Below, piece after piece: positions 28,642-37,158 of a stretch of DNA of 64,000 nucleotides. Numbering within the stretch: position 1 is the stretch's first letter; every line of letters begins with the position of its first letter. The notes below the pieces were generated by a model, which worked only from the letters and a program-made list of their open reading frames with translations, was not told the origin of the DNA and searched no databases. Both the position numbers and the translations under genes were made by a program. Source of the stretch: Actinacidiphila yeochonensis CN732 (GTDB lineage: Bacteria > Actinomycetota > Actinomycetes > Streptomycetales > Streptomycetaceae); NCBI RefSeq assembly GCF_000745345.1, contig NZ_JQNR01000003.1, positions 1 to 64,000 of the forward strand, given 5' to 3'.

Positions 28642-30038
28642 GCCGCACGGGCAGCACCGCCGCCCCCCACGAGACCGTCGAGCGCGCCCTGGAGCTCTCC
28701 CGCGCCGACGGCTGCGTGGTGATCGCCGACGAGGAGTCCAGCGCCAACCTCCGCTGGGCCGGCAACTCCCTGACCACCAACGGTGTCACCCGCGGCCGGA
28801 CACTGACCGTCATCGCCACCGTGGACGGAGCGCAGGGCACCGCCTCCGGCGTGGTCTCCCGCTCGGCGGTGTCGGCGGACGAGCTGGAGGCCCTGGTACG
28901 GGCGGCCGAGGCCGCGGCCCGGGAGGCCGGTCCGGCCGAGGACGCGCAGCCCCTGGTGGCCGGCGCCCCGGCCTCGGCCGGCTTCACCGAGCCGCCCGCC
29001 GAGACCTCCTCCGAGGTCTTCGCGAAGTTCGCCCCGGCGCTGGGCGAGGCGTTCGCCGAAGCCCGGGCCGGCGGCCGGGAGCTGTACGGCTTCGCGCACC
29101 ACACGGTCGCCTCCACCTACCTCGGCAGCTCCACCGGCCTGCGGCTGCGCCACGACCAGCCCACCGGCACCCTGGAGCTGAACGCGAAGTCCCCCGACGG
29201 CACCCGCTCCGCCTGGGCCGGCGCCTCCACCCGCGACTTCACCGACGTCGACCCGCGCACCATGGACGCCGGCCTGGCCCGCAGGCTGGCCTGGGCCGAG
29301 CGCCGGGTGGAGCTGCCGGCCGGCCGGTACGAGACGCTGCTGCCGCCGTCCGCCGTCGCGGACCTGCTCATCTACCAGCTGTGGAGCGCCGGGGCGCGGG
29401 ACGCGGCCGAGGGCCGGACGGTCTTCTCCAAGCCCGGCGGCGGCACCCGGATCGGCGAGAAGCTGTCCCCGCTTCCGCTGACCCTGCGCAGCGACCCGGC
29501 CCACCCCGGCCTGGAGGCGGCCCCCTTCGTGGTCGCCCGCGCCTCGGGGGGCGACTCCTCCGTCTTCGACAACGGGCTGCCGCTCGCGCCGGTCGACTGG
29601 GTCAGCGAGGGCACGCTGAACCAGCTGGTCAGCACCCGGCACAGCGCCGGCCTCGCCGGGACGACGCCCGCCCCCATGGCCGACAACCTGGTGCTGGACG
29701 GCGGCGGCACCCGTTCGCTGGAGGAGATGGTCGCCGGCACCGAGCGCGGCCTGCTGCTCACCTGCCTGTGGTACATCCGCGAGGTGGACCCGGCCACGCT
29801 GCTGCTGACCGGTCTGACCCGTGACGGCGTCTACCTGGTGGAGGGCGGCGAGGTGGTCGGGGCCGTCAACAACTTCCGGTTCAACGAGTCCCCGGTCGAC
29901 CTGCTCGGCCGCGCCACGGAGGCGGGCCGCACCGAGCGGACCCTGCCCCGGGAGTGGTCCGACTACTTCACCCGTGCCGCCACCCCTGCCCTGCGGGTGC
30001 CGGACTTCAACATGAGCTCCGTCAGCCAGGGCGTGTGA
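28638..30038 (+). CDS. TldE/PmbA family subunit
   Basis: 466 residues, the non-catalytic partner of TldD, lacking a HExxxH motif. Homology is clear from [20 protein letters not shown] near the N-terminus, [16 protein letters not shown] in the middle, [29 protein letters not shown] and the C-terminal [39 protein letters not shown]. The ATG overlaps the tldD stop, so the two subunits are made together. The open frame extends further upstream inside tldD but that part is out-of-frame tldD. Confidence 0.94.
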
Positions 30039-30087
30039 CCGGACCGGGCGGGCCGGAGCTGCTTCCGGCCCGCCCGGCACCGCGCGG

Positions 30088-30142
30088 GAGCCGCGTACGA
30101 GCCGCGTACGAGCCGCGTACGAGCCGCGTACGAGCCGCGTAC
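30088..30142. repeat. Five perfect 11-base tandem repeats GAGCCGCGTAC
   Basis: Exact copies at 30088, 30099, 30110, 30121 and 30132, between tldE and kptA. The unit length is about one helical turn, so the copies lie on one face of the DNA. No coding frame runs through it. Confidence 0.95.
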
Positions 30143-30200
30143 GGGACGCCACCGGACGAAAGACGAGACCGAACGGACCATTGGAGAGAGGAGGCCGCCG

Positions 30201-30755
30201 GTGGACGGCAAACGGATGGTCAAGGCGTCGAAGTACCTGTCGATGGTGCTGCGCCACCGCCCGGAGGCGGCGGGGCTGAGCCTCGACCCGGCCGGCTGGG
30301 TGGAGGTCGATGTCCTGCTCGACGCCCTCGCGGCAGCCCGGCGGCCGCTCACCCGGGAAGAGCTGGACCACGTGGTGGCCGCCAACGACAAGAAGCGGTT
30401 CGCCTACTCGGCGGACGGACGCCGGATACGGGCCAGCCAGGGCCACTCCGTTCCGGTGGAGCTCGGGCTGCCCGACGCCGTCCCGCCGGAGGTGCTCTTC
30501 CACGGCACCGCCACGGCCACGGTGCCGCTGATCCTGGCGCGGGGACTGCGGCCGATGGGCCGGCAGGACGTGCACCTGTCGACGGACCAGGAGACCGCGC
30601 TGCGCGTCGGCTCCCGGCACGGCCGCCCGGCGGTCCTCGCGGTGGACGCCGCCGGACTCGCCGCGACCGGCCACGCGTTCCAGGTCAGCGCCAACGGCGT
30701 GTGGCTCACCTCGGCGGTACCGGCGCGCTGGCTCCGGCTGCTCCCCGCCGGCTGA
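30201..30755 (+). CDS. kptA: RNA 2'-phosphotransferase (KptA/Tpt1 family)
   Basis: 184 residues, full length. It uses NAD+ to remove an internal 2'-phosphate from RNA. The R-H-R-R catalytic tetrad regions are visible: LSMVLRHRPEAAGL, IRASQGHSVPVELGL, VLFHGTATATVPLILARGL and VHLSTDQETALRVGSRHG. The bacterial substrate is unknown because bacteria lack the tRNA-splicing pathway that produces 2'-phosphates; roles in RNA repair or ADP-ribosylation are proposed for the family. GAGGAGG lies about eight bases before the GTG. It appears monocistronic, downstream of the 11-base tandem repeat. Confidence 0.94.
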   Translation: MDGKRMVKASKYLSMVLRHRPEAAGLSLDPAGWVEVDVLLDALAAARRPLTREELDHVVAANDKKRFAYSADGRRIRASQGHSVPVELGLPDAVPPEVLFHGTATATVPLILARGLRPMGRQDVHLSTDQETALRVGSRHGRPAVLAVDAAGLAATGHAFQVSANGVWLTSAVPARWLRLLPAG

Positions 30756-30945
30756 GCCGCGCCCCGGCAGGCGCACCGGCCCGCCAGGTCCACGGCACCG
30801 CTCCTGACCCGGAGCGAGGCCCCGCCATCGCCCACCGTCGGCGTTCCCCCGCCCCCGGACGTACCGAACCCGGGAGCACCGCACGCTTCGGAGAAGCGCC
30901 GCGGGCGCGCCCCGGGCCGTTCCCGGGCTGGTCCCGTCCCGGGCG

Positions 30946-31227
30946 TCAGTACCTCGTGGTGTCCCGTCTGCGGCGGCGGGCTCCCCACAGGGCGTCGCCG
31001 AGCGCCACCAGCACAATCGCGCCGATCAGCTGGAGGACGTGCCGGGTCCAGTCGAAGCCCTTGGTGTCGGCGACTCCGAGCCACCTGGCCACACCGTTGC
31101 CCAGGGCGCTGCCGCCCATACCGCAGATGATGGTGAGCCACAGCGGGAGGCTCTGCTTGCCGGGGATGATCGCCTTGGCGATCAGGCCGAGGACCAGGCC
31201 CACGAGGATCGCCCACAGCCAGCTCAT
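30946..31227 (-). CDS. GlsB/YeaQ/YmgE family stress-response membrane protein
   Basis: 93 residues. Three hydrophobic segments: MSWLWAILVGLVLGLIAKAI with the family GLIAK.I.PG motif, IICGMGGSALGNGVARWLG (GxxGS..G), and HVLQLIGAIVLVALGDALW. The tail is basic (RRRRR). Formerly called transglycosylase-associated proteins; the function is unknown beyond an association with stress. The ATG at 31227 is preceded by GGAGGCGATGG. The longer open frame upstream is not conserved. Confidence 0.92.
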   Translation of the reverse strand: MSWLWAILVGLVLGLIAKAIIPGKQSLPLWLTIICGMGGSALGNGVARWLGVADTKGFDWTRHVLQLIGAIVLVALGDALWGARRRRRDTTRY

Positions 31228-31514
31228 TCCATCGCCTCCTCGCCCCGGGCAGCCGGCGCCCGGGTGATGGTCGCCCCGCCAGTCTGCGGCCGCCCGCCAC
31301 GCCCCGCACCTCGATCCGGTGGCCGGGCCGCGGCCGCCGGTCCGGCGCCCCGCCCGGGACCCGCGCCGCCCGCCGACCCCGGCCGCCCGTACGACTCGCC
31401 GAAACAGGTCCCCCGCCCTCCTTCGCGGACGGCGGGCGGCGTACCGTGGGAAGGGCCGGGACAGGGGTGCCGGAAGCGTGCCCGGCACGGACCGGGACGA
31501 GGAGCGGGCGGTGA

Positions 31515-32024
31515 GTGGGGATGCGGAAGCGCAGCGGTTCTGAGGTCTTCCGGATCACCGGGGCGCGGTCCGGCCTCGCCGACGACGTCCGCGCCCGCCA
31601 GCGCCGCTATGCCATCTCCATGTCGATCCGCACGGTGTCGGTGATCCTGACCATCGTGCTGTGGAACATCGAACGCCCGGTGGCCTGGGCGATGCTGGTC
31701 GTCGGCGCGGTGCTTCCGTACGTGGCCGTGGTGATCGCCAACGCGGGCCGCGAGAACATCCCGCCGCCGCCGGAGACGACGTACGTACCGCCGCCGTCGC
31801 AGCCGGCGATCGAGCCCTCCCGGGTGGAGACCGGCACCGAGCGGGAGGCGCGGGAGTCGCCGTACGTCCCGGAGGACGAGCTCCTCGCGGGTGACGAGGA
31901 CGCGTCCCCTACTGGGGAGGGCACCGGTCCCACCCGGCCCGAGGCCGCCGAGGCCGCCTCCGAGCCCGTTTCCGGGGCGGCAGGGGCGCGGGCACGCGAA
32001 CGCGGCGGGGAGCCCGTCGCGTAG
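31515..32024 (+). CDS. DUF3099 membrane protein
   Basis: 169 residues. The conserved part is residues about 8-80: FRITGARSGLADDVRARQRRYAISMSIRTVSVILTIVL, then a second membrane segment WAMLVVGAVLPYVAVVIANAG. This two-helix arrangement is DUF3099, restricted to actinobacteria. The remainder is a Pro/Glu-rich acidic cytoplasmic tail without known motif. GAGGAG sits ten bases before the GTG at 31515; an ATG two codons later is possible. Function unknown. Confidence 0.9.
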   Translation: MGMRKRSGSEVFRITGARSGLADDVRARQRRYAISMSIRTVSVILTIVLWNIERPVAWAMLVVGAVLPYVAVVIANAGRENIPPPPETTYVPPPSQPAIEPSRVETGTEREARESPYVPEDELLAGDEDASPTGEGTGPTRPEAAEAASEPVSGAAGARARERGGEPVA

Positions 32025-32388
32025 GGGTATCCCCCATCCCCCGAACAGGCCGGACGCCGCCGCTTCGCGGTGCTCGCGGAGCGGGTCGGGCGGACGGACG
32101 GCGACCGTGATCCCGGCCCGCCGGGGGCAGCGTTTCCGGTGCTGACCGGCGCTGACCGGCGCTGGTCCAGACCGCTGGAAGGCGGTCGGCGAACCTCAGG
32201 AAATGCTCATCCCAATCACGAGGAAGCCCTCTACAGGCAAGGCCCCCCGTGCCATACTTCGATACACGCTCCGTATCCCCCGTCGGAGCGAATGGACCGA
32301 CGCCGGGCGGCTCCCCCCGTGGCTGCCCGGCGTCGCCACGCCCGCGCCCGGTGCGGTGGATCCCTCGGATGGCGGTTTACTGGACGCC
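32025..32388. other. 364-base interval with a terminator-like hairpin
   Basis: GACGCCGGGC (32299-32308) pairs with GCCCGGCGTC (32325-32334), a 10-bp stem suitable as a terminator for the DUF3099 gene. A CATACT box near 32252 could be a -10. Frames across the interval lack conserved sequence. Confidence 0.5.
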
Positions 32389-32625
32389 ATGAACGACACG
32401 ACCGACGAGACGCCGACCTGCTCGGCGAAGGGCTGCCGCGCCCCCGCCGTGTGGGTGCTGGCCTGGAACAACCCGAAGCTGCACACCACTGAGCGGCGCA
32501 AGACGTGGCTCGCCTGCGAGGAGCACCGCGAGCACCTGTCGCAGTTCCTCGGGATGCGCGGCTTCCTCAAGGACGTGGTGGCGCTGCCGGAGTGGCGTTC
32601 GCGGTCCGAGGCCGCCGACGGCTGA
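32389..32625 (+). CDS. Small cysteine/histidine-rich (zinc-binding) protein
   Basis: 78 residues, soluble. The spacing C11-x4-C16, then H32, then C43-x2-H46-x2-H49 suggests one structural zinc site; the segment RKTWLACEEHREHLSQFLGMRGFLKDV is the best-conserved part as I recall from Streptomyces homologues, some of which are mislabelled as acetone carboxylase subunits. A TTTACT hexamer lies eight bases before the ATG, so the transcript is probably nearly leaderless. The upstream in-frame extension is out of character in codon use. Function unknown. Confidence 0.8.
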   Translation: MNDTTDETPTCSAKGCRAPAVWVLAWNNPKLHTTERRKTWLACEEHREHLSQFLGMRGFLKDVVALPEWRSRSEAADG

Positions 32626-32794
32626 ACCTGACCGGCGGGCCCCTACCGCACGTCACCACGGGCGACACCCGCGACAGCCCACGAGCGCCGCCGCGTCAGG
32701 ACCGGGCCGACCGCCCGAGGGGAGCACCGGCGGAGGCGGGGCCGGAGCCCCTCCCGCCGCACCCGTACGCCCGTGCGGCCCGGGTGCCCGTGCC

Positions 32795-33784
32795 TCAGCC
32801 GCCTATCGCCGACATCGGCCGCCCCGGCTGGAGGAAGGACGGGTCGTCGAGGCCGGAACCGGCCTTCTTGCCCCACATCGCGGCCTGCCACACCCGGACC
32901 ACCTCCTCGTCCCCCGCGTCCGAGCGCAGCACCCCGCGCAGGTCGGACTCCTCCTGGGCGAAGAGGCAGTTGCGCACCTGGCCGTCGGCGGTCAGCCGGG
33001 TACGGTCGCAGGCGCGGCAGAACGGCCGGGTGACGGAGGCGATCACGCCGACACGGGCGGGGCCGCCGTCGACCAGCCAGCGTTCCGCCGGGGCGTGGCC
33101 GCGCTCGGTGTCGCCCTCCGGGCTCAGCGTGAAGCGGGTGCGCAGCGCGGCCAGGATCTCCCGCGCGGTGACCATGTCGGAGCGTTCCCAGCCGTGCTGG
33201 GCGTCCAGCGGCATCTGTTCGATGAACCGCAGTTCGTACCCCTCGTCCAGCGCCCAGCCGAGCAGGTCGGCGGCCTCGTCGTCGTTGGTGCCGCGCATGA
33301 GCACGGTGTTGATCTTGATCGGCGCGAGGCCCGCGTCGCGCGCGGCGGCCAGGCCGTCGAGTACGTCCTGGTGGCGGTCGCGCCGGGTGAGGGCGTGGAA
33401 GACCTCCGGGCGCAGGGTGTCGAGCGAGACGTTCACCCGGTCCAGGCCCGCCTCCCGCAGTGCCCCGGCGGTCCGGCGCAGCCCGATGCCGTTGGTGGTG
33501 AGCGACAGGGACGGCCTCGGCTCCAGGTCGGCGCAGCGGGCCACGATGCCCGGCAGCCCGGGCCGCAGGAGCGGTTCACCGCCGGTGAACCGGACCTCGC
33601 GCACCCCGAGACGGGTCACCGCGATCCGCACCAGCCGGACCACCTCGTCGTCGGTGAGCAGGTCCGGCCCGCGCAGCCACTGGAGGCCCTCCTCGGGCAT
33701 GCAGTAGGTGCAGCGCAGGTTGCACCGGTCCGTCAGGGAGACCCGCAGGTCCGTCGCCACCCGTCCGTAGGTGTCGGTGAGCAC
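32795..33784 (-). CDS. moaA: GTP 3',8-cyclase MoaA
   Basis: 329 residues. Radical-SAM enzyme that starts molybdopterin synthesis from GTP. The N-terminal cluster motif is [20 protein letters not shown] (CxxxCxxC), the TGGEPLLR motif follows, and the C-terminal second 4Fe-4S cluster uses [21 protein letters not shown]. The chain ends SAIGG, the flexible GG tail needed for activity in MoaA. GGAGG lies just before the GTG at 33784. Its usual MoaC partner is not nearby. Confidence 0.96.
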   Translation of the reverse strand: MLTDTYGRVATDLRVSLTDRCNLRCTYCMPEEGLQWLRGPDLLTDDEVVRLVRIAVTRLGVREVRFTGGEPLLRPGLPGIVARCADLEPRPSLSLTTNGIGLRRTAGALREAGLDRVNVSLDTLRPEVFHALTRRDRHQDVLDGLAAARDAGLAPIKINTVLMRGTNDDEAADLLGWALDEGYELRFIEQMPLDAQHGWERSDMVTAREILAALRTRFTLSPEGDTERGHAPAERWLVDGGPARVGVIASVTRPFCRACDRTRLTADGQVRNCLFAQEESDLRGVLRSDAGDEEVVRVWQAAMWGKKAGSGLDDPSFLQPGRPMSAIGG

Positions 33785-33920
33785 GGCGCCTCCTTCCCCT
33801 CGCGAGCGCCCCGGCGCGTTCCGTTCGCTCTCCATCCCCTCCCACCCTAGTGCCGCGACGGGCACGGTCCCGCTGGGCGTGGGCGGACGGGCCGGGCCGG
33901 AGCCCGCGGGAGCGACACCC

Positions 33921-34214
33921 ATGCCCCGCCGTTTCGTTGAACGGAGCAACCGGCTCGGCGGCCCGTCCGCGCGGTGCCGGAGCCCCTTCCGCCCGCGAGG
34001 ACCACCGTTGAGCTTCTCACCACCACCCTCACCCCCGGACCCGCAGCTGCCGGCCCGCAGGCCGTACGGGAGCGTGCCCCTGCCCCGGGCGGTCGCCGCC
34101 CCGCCCCGCCCGCCGCGCACCGTGCCGCCGCCCGCCGGGCTCGACGGCAGGGTGTGGCTGCCGCTGCTCACCGTCGCCGAGCTGCGCCGGCGCCCCGCCG
34201 GAAGCGGGGAGTAG
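33921..34214 (+). CDS. Possible small Pro-rich protein
   Basis: 97 residues, divergent from moaA. Codon third positions are almost all G/C over the second half (from about 34020), ending [20 protein letters not shown], which reads like genuine protein. The first 30 codons are less convincing. GGGAG lies nine bases before the ATG at 33921; a TTG at 34008 is another possible start, giving 68 residues. No domain recognised. It may be noncoding. Confidence 0.4.
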   Translation: MPRRFVERSNRLGGPSARCRSPFRPRGPPLSFSPPPSPPDPQLPARRPYGSVPLPRAVAAPPRPPRTVPPPAGLDGRVWLPLLTVAELRRRPAGSGE

Positions 34215-34325
34215 CGCGCCACCGTGCCGTCGGGAAGCACCGCCGGGCAGCGGGTTCCAGCGCTCCGTCAAGCTGATGACGTCACGTCACCCCGCCGTCG
34301 TCGCATCGCCCCGCCGTGCCTCACG

Positions 34326-35210
34326 TCACCCCGCCGTGCTCGCGGCCCGGTCGGGCGCCATGTCCCGCCGTGCCGCGCTCGCGGCGACCGCCGCCTCGAC
34401 GAACGAGGCGACGAGCGGCCGCCGGTCGAGCCGCGACCACGCGACGACCAGCCGGCTGGGGCGCGCGTCCACCACGGGCGTGTACACCAGGTCCGGGTGG
34501 AAGGGTTCGACGAGCGAGCGCGGAAGGACCTCGACCATCCGGCCGAGCATGATCAGCTGGACCATCTGCGCCGCGTCCTCGATCTCCGGCCCCGGGCCGC
34601 TGCTGCCCGGCACCCCCTTCCAGCGCGGCAGCGTCTCCGGCTCCAGGTCGGCCATGCGCAGCTCGCCGCGCGAGGCCAGCCGGTGCCCGCGCGGCAGGAT
34701 CGCGACGCGCCCCTCGACGTACAGCGTCTCGTGGTCGAGCCCGGTGAGGTCGTCGAACGGCACGTACAGCAGCGCCACGTCGGCCCTGCCGTCGCGCACG
34801 TGGTCGGCGCGGTCGGTGGCGCCGCCGAACAGGATGTCCACCCGGCGCGCGTCGGGCCGGCCGGCGTAGGCGGCGATGATGCCGGAGAGCAGGTTGCCGT
34901 CGCCGCCGGGCTTGACCACCAGCCGCAGCCGCGCCTGGCTGTCGGCGGCCCGGCGGGCGCCCTGGGCGGCGGCGCTCACCGCGTCGAGCGCGTGCCGGCC
35001 GTACCGCAGGAGCGCCTCCCCGGCGGACGTCAGCGAGACGTGACGGCTCGTCCGCACGAACAGGAGGACGCCCAGCCTGGACTCGACGCGCCGGATCGCC
35101 TTCGACAGCGCGGGCTGGGCGATGGACAGGCGCTCGGCGGCGCGGCCGAAGTGCAGTTCCTCGGCGACCGCGACGAAGTACTCCAGCTCGCGCGTCTCCA
35201 GATCAGCCAT
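34326..35210 (-). CDS. LysR family transcriptional regulator
   Basis: 294 residues. The N-terminal winged helix is standard LysR (LEYFVAVAEELHFGRAAERLSIAQPALSKAIRRVESRLGVLLFVRTSRHVSLTSAGEALL). The periplasmic-binding-protein-like effector domain follows (LRLVVKPGGDGNLLSGIIAAY...VDILFGGATDRADHVRDGRADVALLYVP). LysR regulators usually control a divergent neighbour, but upstream lies a 786-base stretch without a recognisable gene, so its target has either been lost or is elsewhere. A short repeat, TCACGTCACCCCGCCGT, occurs twice around the gene's 3' end (34282 and 34321). Confidence 0.92.
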   Translation of the reverse strand: MADLETRELEYFVAVAEELHFGRAAERLSIAQPALSKAIRRVESRLGVLLFVRTSRHVSLTSAGEALLRYGRHALDAVSAAAQGARRAADSQARLRLVVKPGGDGNLLSGIIAAYAGRPDARRVDILFGGATDRADHVRDGRADVALLYVPFDDLTGLDHETLYVEGRVAILPRGHRLASRGELRMADLEPETLPRWKGVPGSSGPGPEIEDAAQMVQLIMLGRMVEVLPRSLVEPFHPDLVYTPVVDARPSRLVVAWSRLDRRPLVASFVEAAVAASAARRDMAPDRAASTAG

Positions 35211-35996
35211 GCCTTCAGGTTATCCACCGCGAACGGGCGGGGCCTGGCCCTGGTCCGCCCGGCCGGGCCGGGACGGGCCCCTGAGCCCCAGCACCCTGAC
35301 GGCCCCGCGGTTCGGGCGGGTTCACCGGGCCGATCCCGGACCAGCCGCTGGAACAGTTCCTGGCGGACATCGAAAGGCCGTGGCCTCGACAGGCCGCGCA
35401 GCGGCTCGGGTCGGCCCCGGATGTCCACGGCACGGCTCCGTATCCGCGCCTCCGCCGACGACCGGCGGCCCCGGTGTTCGCCGCCCCGGGTTCGAGGCGC
35501 TCGTCGGGCGCGGCCGGCGGGAGCGGAAGTCCCGCGCCGGCGGCGCCAGAAGTACCGTCCGCCAGTGCGGCCGCACCCTCGGCGGGGTGAGACCGTACCG
35601 CGCCGGGCGGACCACGAGGACCGGGATCCGCCGCGGCGTCGGGAGGCGGCAGCCCGGGTCCGTGGACAGGCCGGCCGCCGTGTCCTTACCGGTGCGGCCG
35701 GCGGCACCGTCGTCGGGATGGGCCCGTTGGCCGACCGGCCGTCTCGGCGACCGCGGGCAGCGCGGACGGGGAGCGGACCGCGGCACGGCGTCGGGTGGAT
35801 CCGCCATGCCCGGACCCGTAAGCGCGGGCCGGGACGGACCGCCGGACCGTGCCGCCCGCCGGCATCGGGGGCTCGGGAGAGGCGTTGGGCGGCGCCGGCC
35901 GGCGGCACGACGACGGCCCGGCCGGTCCGGTGTACGGCTCCGGTCAGGGGCGCCGGGTGCCGGCGGTGTCCGCCGCGGGCCGTATCCTCATTGACC
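35211..35996. other. 786-base stretch without a recognisable gene
   Basis: Open frames on both strands are Arg/Pro/Ala-rich and without motifs. The only protein-like piece is FTGPIPDQPLEQFLADIE read on the plus strand near 35322, with high G/C third positions for about 20 codons, which then fades. This could be the remains of the gene once controlled by the LysR regulator. A TATCCT -10 near 35982 serves the exonuclease gene. Confidence 0.45.
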
Positions 35997-37070
35997 ATGC
36001 TGGACAACCGGACCGAGCCGTCATCTTCCGGCGGCAAAGGGACCCCCGCCGCCGCGCCGCCCTCCGTCGCCGCTGCCGCCGCTGCCGCCGCCGGGGAGCC
36101 GTGGCCGGCGGGCTACCCCGGGGGCTACGCGGTGGTGGACGTGGAGACCACCGGGCTCGGCCGGGAGGACCGTATCGTGTCCGCCGCCGTCTACCAGCTG
36201 GACGCGCGCGGCGAGGTGCAGGACCACTGGTACTCCCCCGTCAACCCGCAGCGCGACCCGGGCCCGGTGTGGATCCACGGGCTGACCCCGGCGCTGCTGG
36301 CCGACGCGCCGCTCTTCCCGGAGATCGCCGGCGCCCTCGCGGAGCGGCTGGCCGGGCGGGTGCTCGTGGCGCACAACGCGGTCTTCGACTGGTCCATGCT
36401 GGCACGGGAGTTCGCCAGGGCCCGGACGACGGCGCCGGTCGAGCAGCGGCTGTGCACGATCGTGCTGGCCAAGGAGCTGCGGCTGCCGCTGGCCAACCAC
36501 AAGCTGGAGACGCTCGCCGCGCACTACGGCGTGGTCCAGCGGCGGGCCCACCACGCGCTGGACGACGCGCGGGTGCTGGCCGAGGCGTTCCGGCCCAGCC
36601 TGCGCCTGGCCGCCGCGGCCGGGCTGCGGCTGCCGCTGCACACCTGCGTGCCGCTGACGGAGTGGGTGGACACCCCCCGGCCGGGGACGCCCGTGCCGGG
36701 GCCGCGTTCCGGCCGCGCCCCGGGCTCCGGGTTCGGCGGCGGTTGGCGGCCGGCCCGACGGCGGCCGGCGTGCCCGTATCCGAACCCGGGGCGGCTGGCT
36801 CCGGGCGGGCCGCTGGTGCAGGGCATGCGGGTGGCGTTCACCGGGGACACGGGCATAGACCGCGAGTTGCTGGAGGACCGCGCCACCGAGGCGGGCCTGC
36901 ACGTGGCCTCCTCGATCAGCCGCCTCACCAGCCTGCTGGTCACCAACGAGCCGGACACGTTCAGCTCCAAGGCCGTCAAGGCGCGGCAGGTGGGCACGCC
37001 GGTCGTCGACGAACGGCAGTTCACCGAACTGCTCAAGGCGGTCGTGCCGGCCTCCGAGGTGCACGGCTGA
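35997..37070 (+). CDS. DEDDh 3'-5' exonuclease with C-terminal BRCT domain
   Basis: 357 residues. The exonuclease domain (about 45-210) shows all three Exo motifs: YAVVDVETTGLG (first D and E), VLVAHNAVFDWSMLAREF (second D), and the histidine/aspartate motif QRRAHHALDDARVLAEAF. A variable Gly/Pro linker leads to a BRCT domain (about 270-350: GMRVAFTGDTGIDRELLEDRATEAGLHVASSISRLTSLLVTNEPDTFSSKAVKARQVGTPVVDERQF). The combination resembles DNA polymerase III epsilon-like proofreaders adapted for repair. A TATCCT -10 is close to the ATG, so the leader is very short. Confidence 0.93.
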   Translation: MLDNRTEPSSSGGKGTPAAAPPSVAAAAAAAAGEPWPAGYPGGYAVVDVETTGLGREDRIVSAAVYQLDARGEVQDHWYSPVNPQRDPGPVWIHGLTPALLADAPLFPEIAGALAERLAGRVLVAHNAVFDWSMLAREFARARTTAPVEQRLCTIVLAKELRLPLANHKLETLAAHYGVVQRRAHHALDDARVLAEAFRPSLRLAAAAGLRLPLHTCVPLTEWVDTPRPGTPVPGPRSGRAPGSGFGGGWRPARRRPACPYPNPGRLAPGGPLVQGMRVAFTGDTGIDRELLEDRATEAGLHVASSISRLTSLLVTNEPDTFSSKAVKARQVGTPVVDERQFTELLKAVVPASEVHG

Positions 37071-37074
37071 GCCG

Positions 37075-37120
37075 GGGCCGCGTGCCGGGCCGTCAGTCGG
37101 GCCGCGTGCCGGGCCGTCAG
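37075..37120. repeat. 22-base direct duplication after the exonuclease gene
   Basis: Two identical 22-base copies (37075-37096 and 37099-37120) with a 24-base period, each ending CCGTCAG, immediately downstream of the stop codon. Confidence 0.85.
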
Positions 37121-37158
37121 GAAGGCCGCGCGGTGACGGCCACCGTGCCGGCCACGGA

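Noticed and set aside
30088-30142. Considered as a CRISPR array
   Set aside because: Units are 11 bases and directly adjacent with no spacers; no cas genes.
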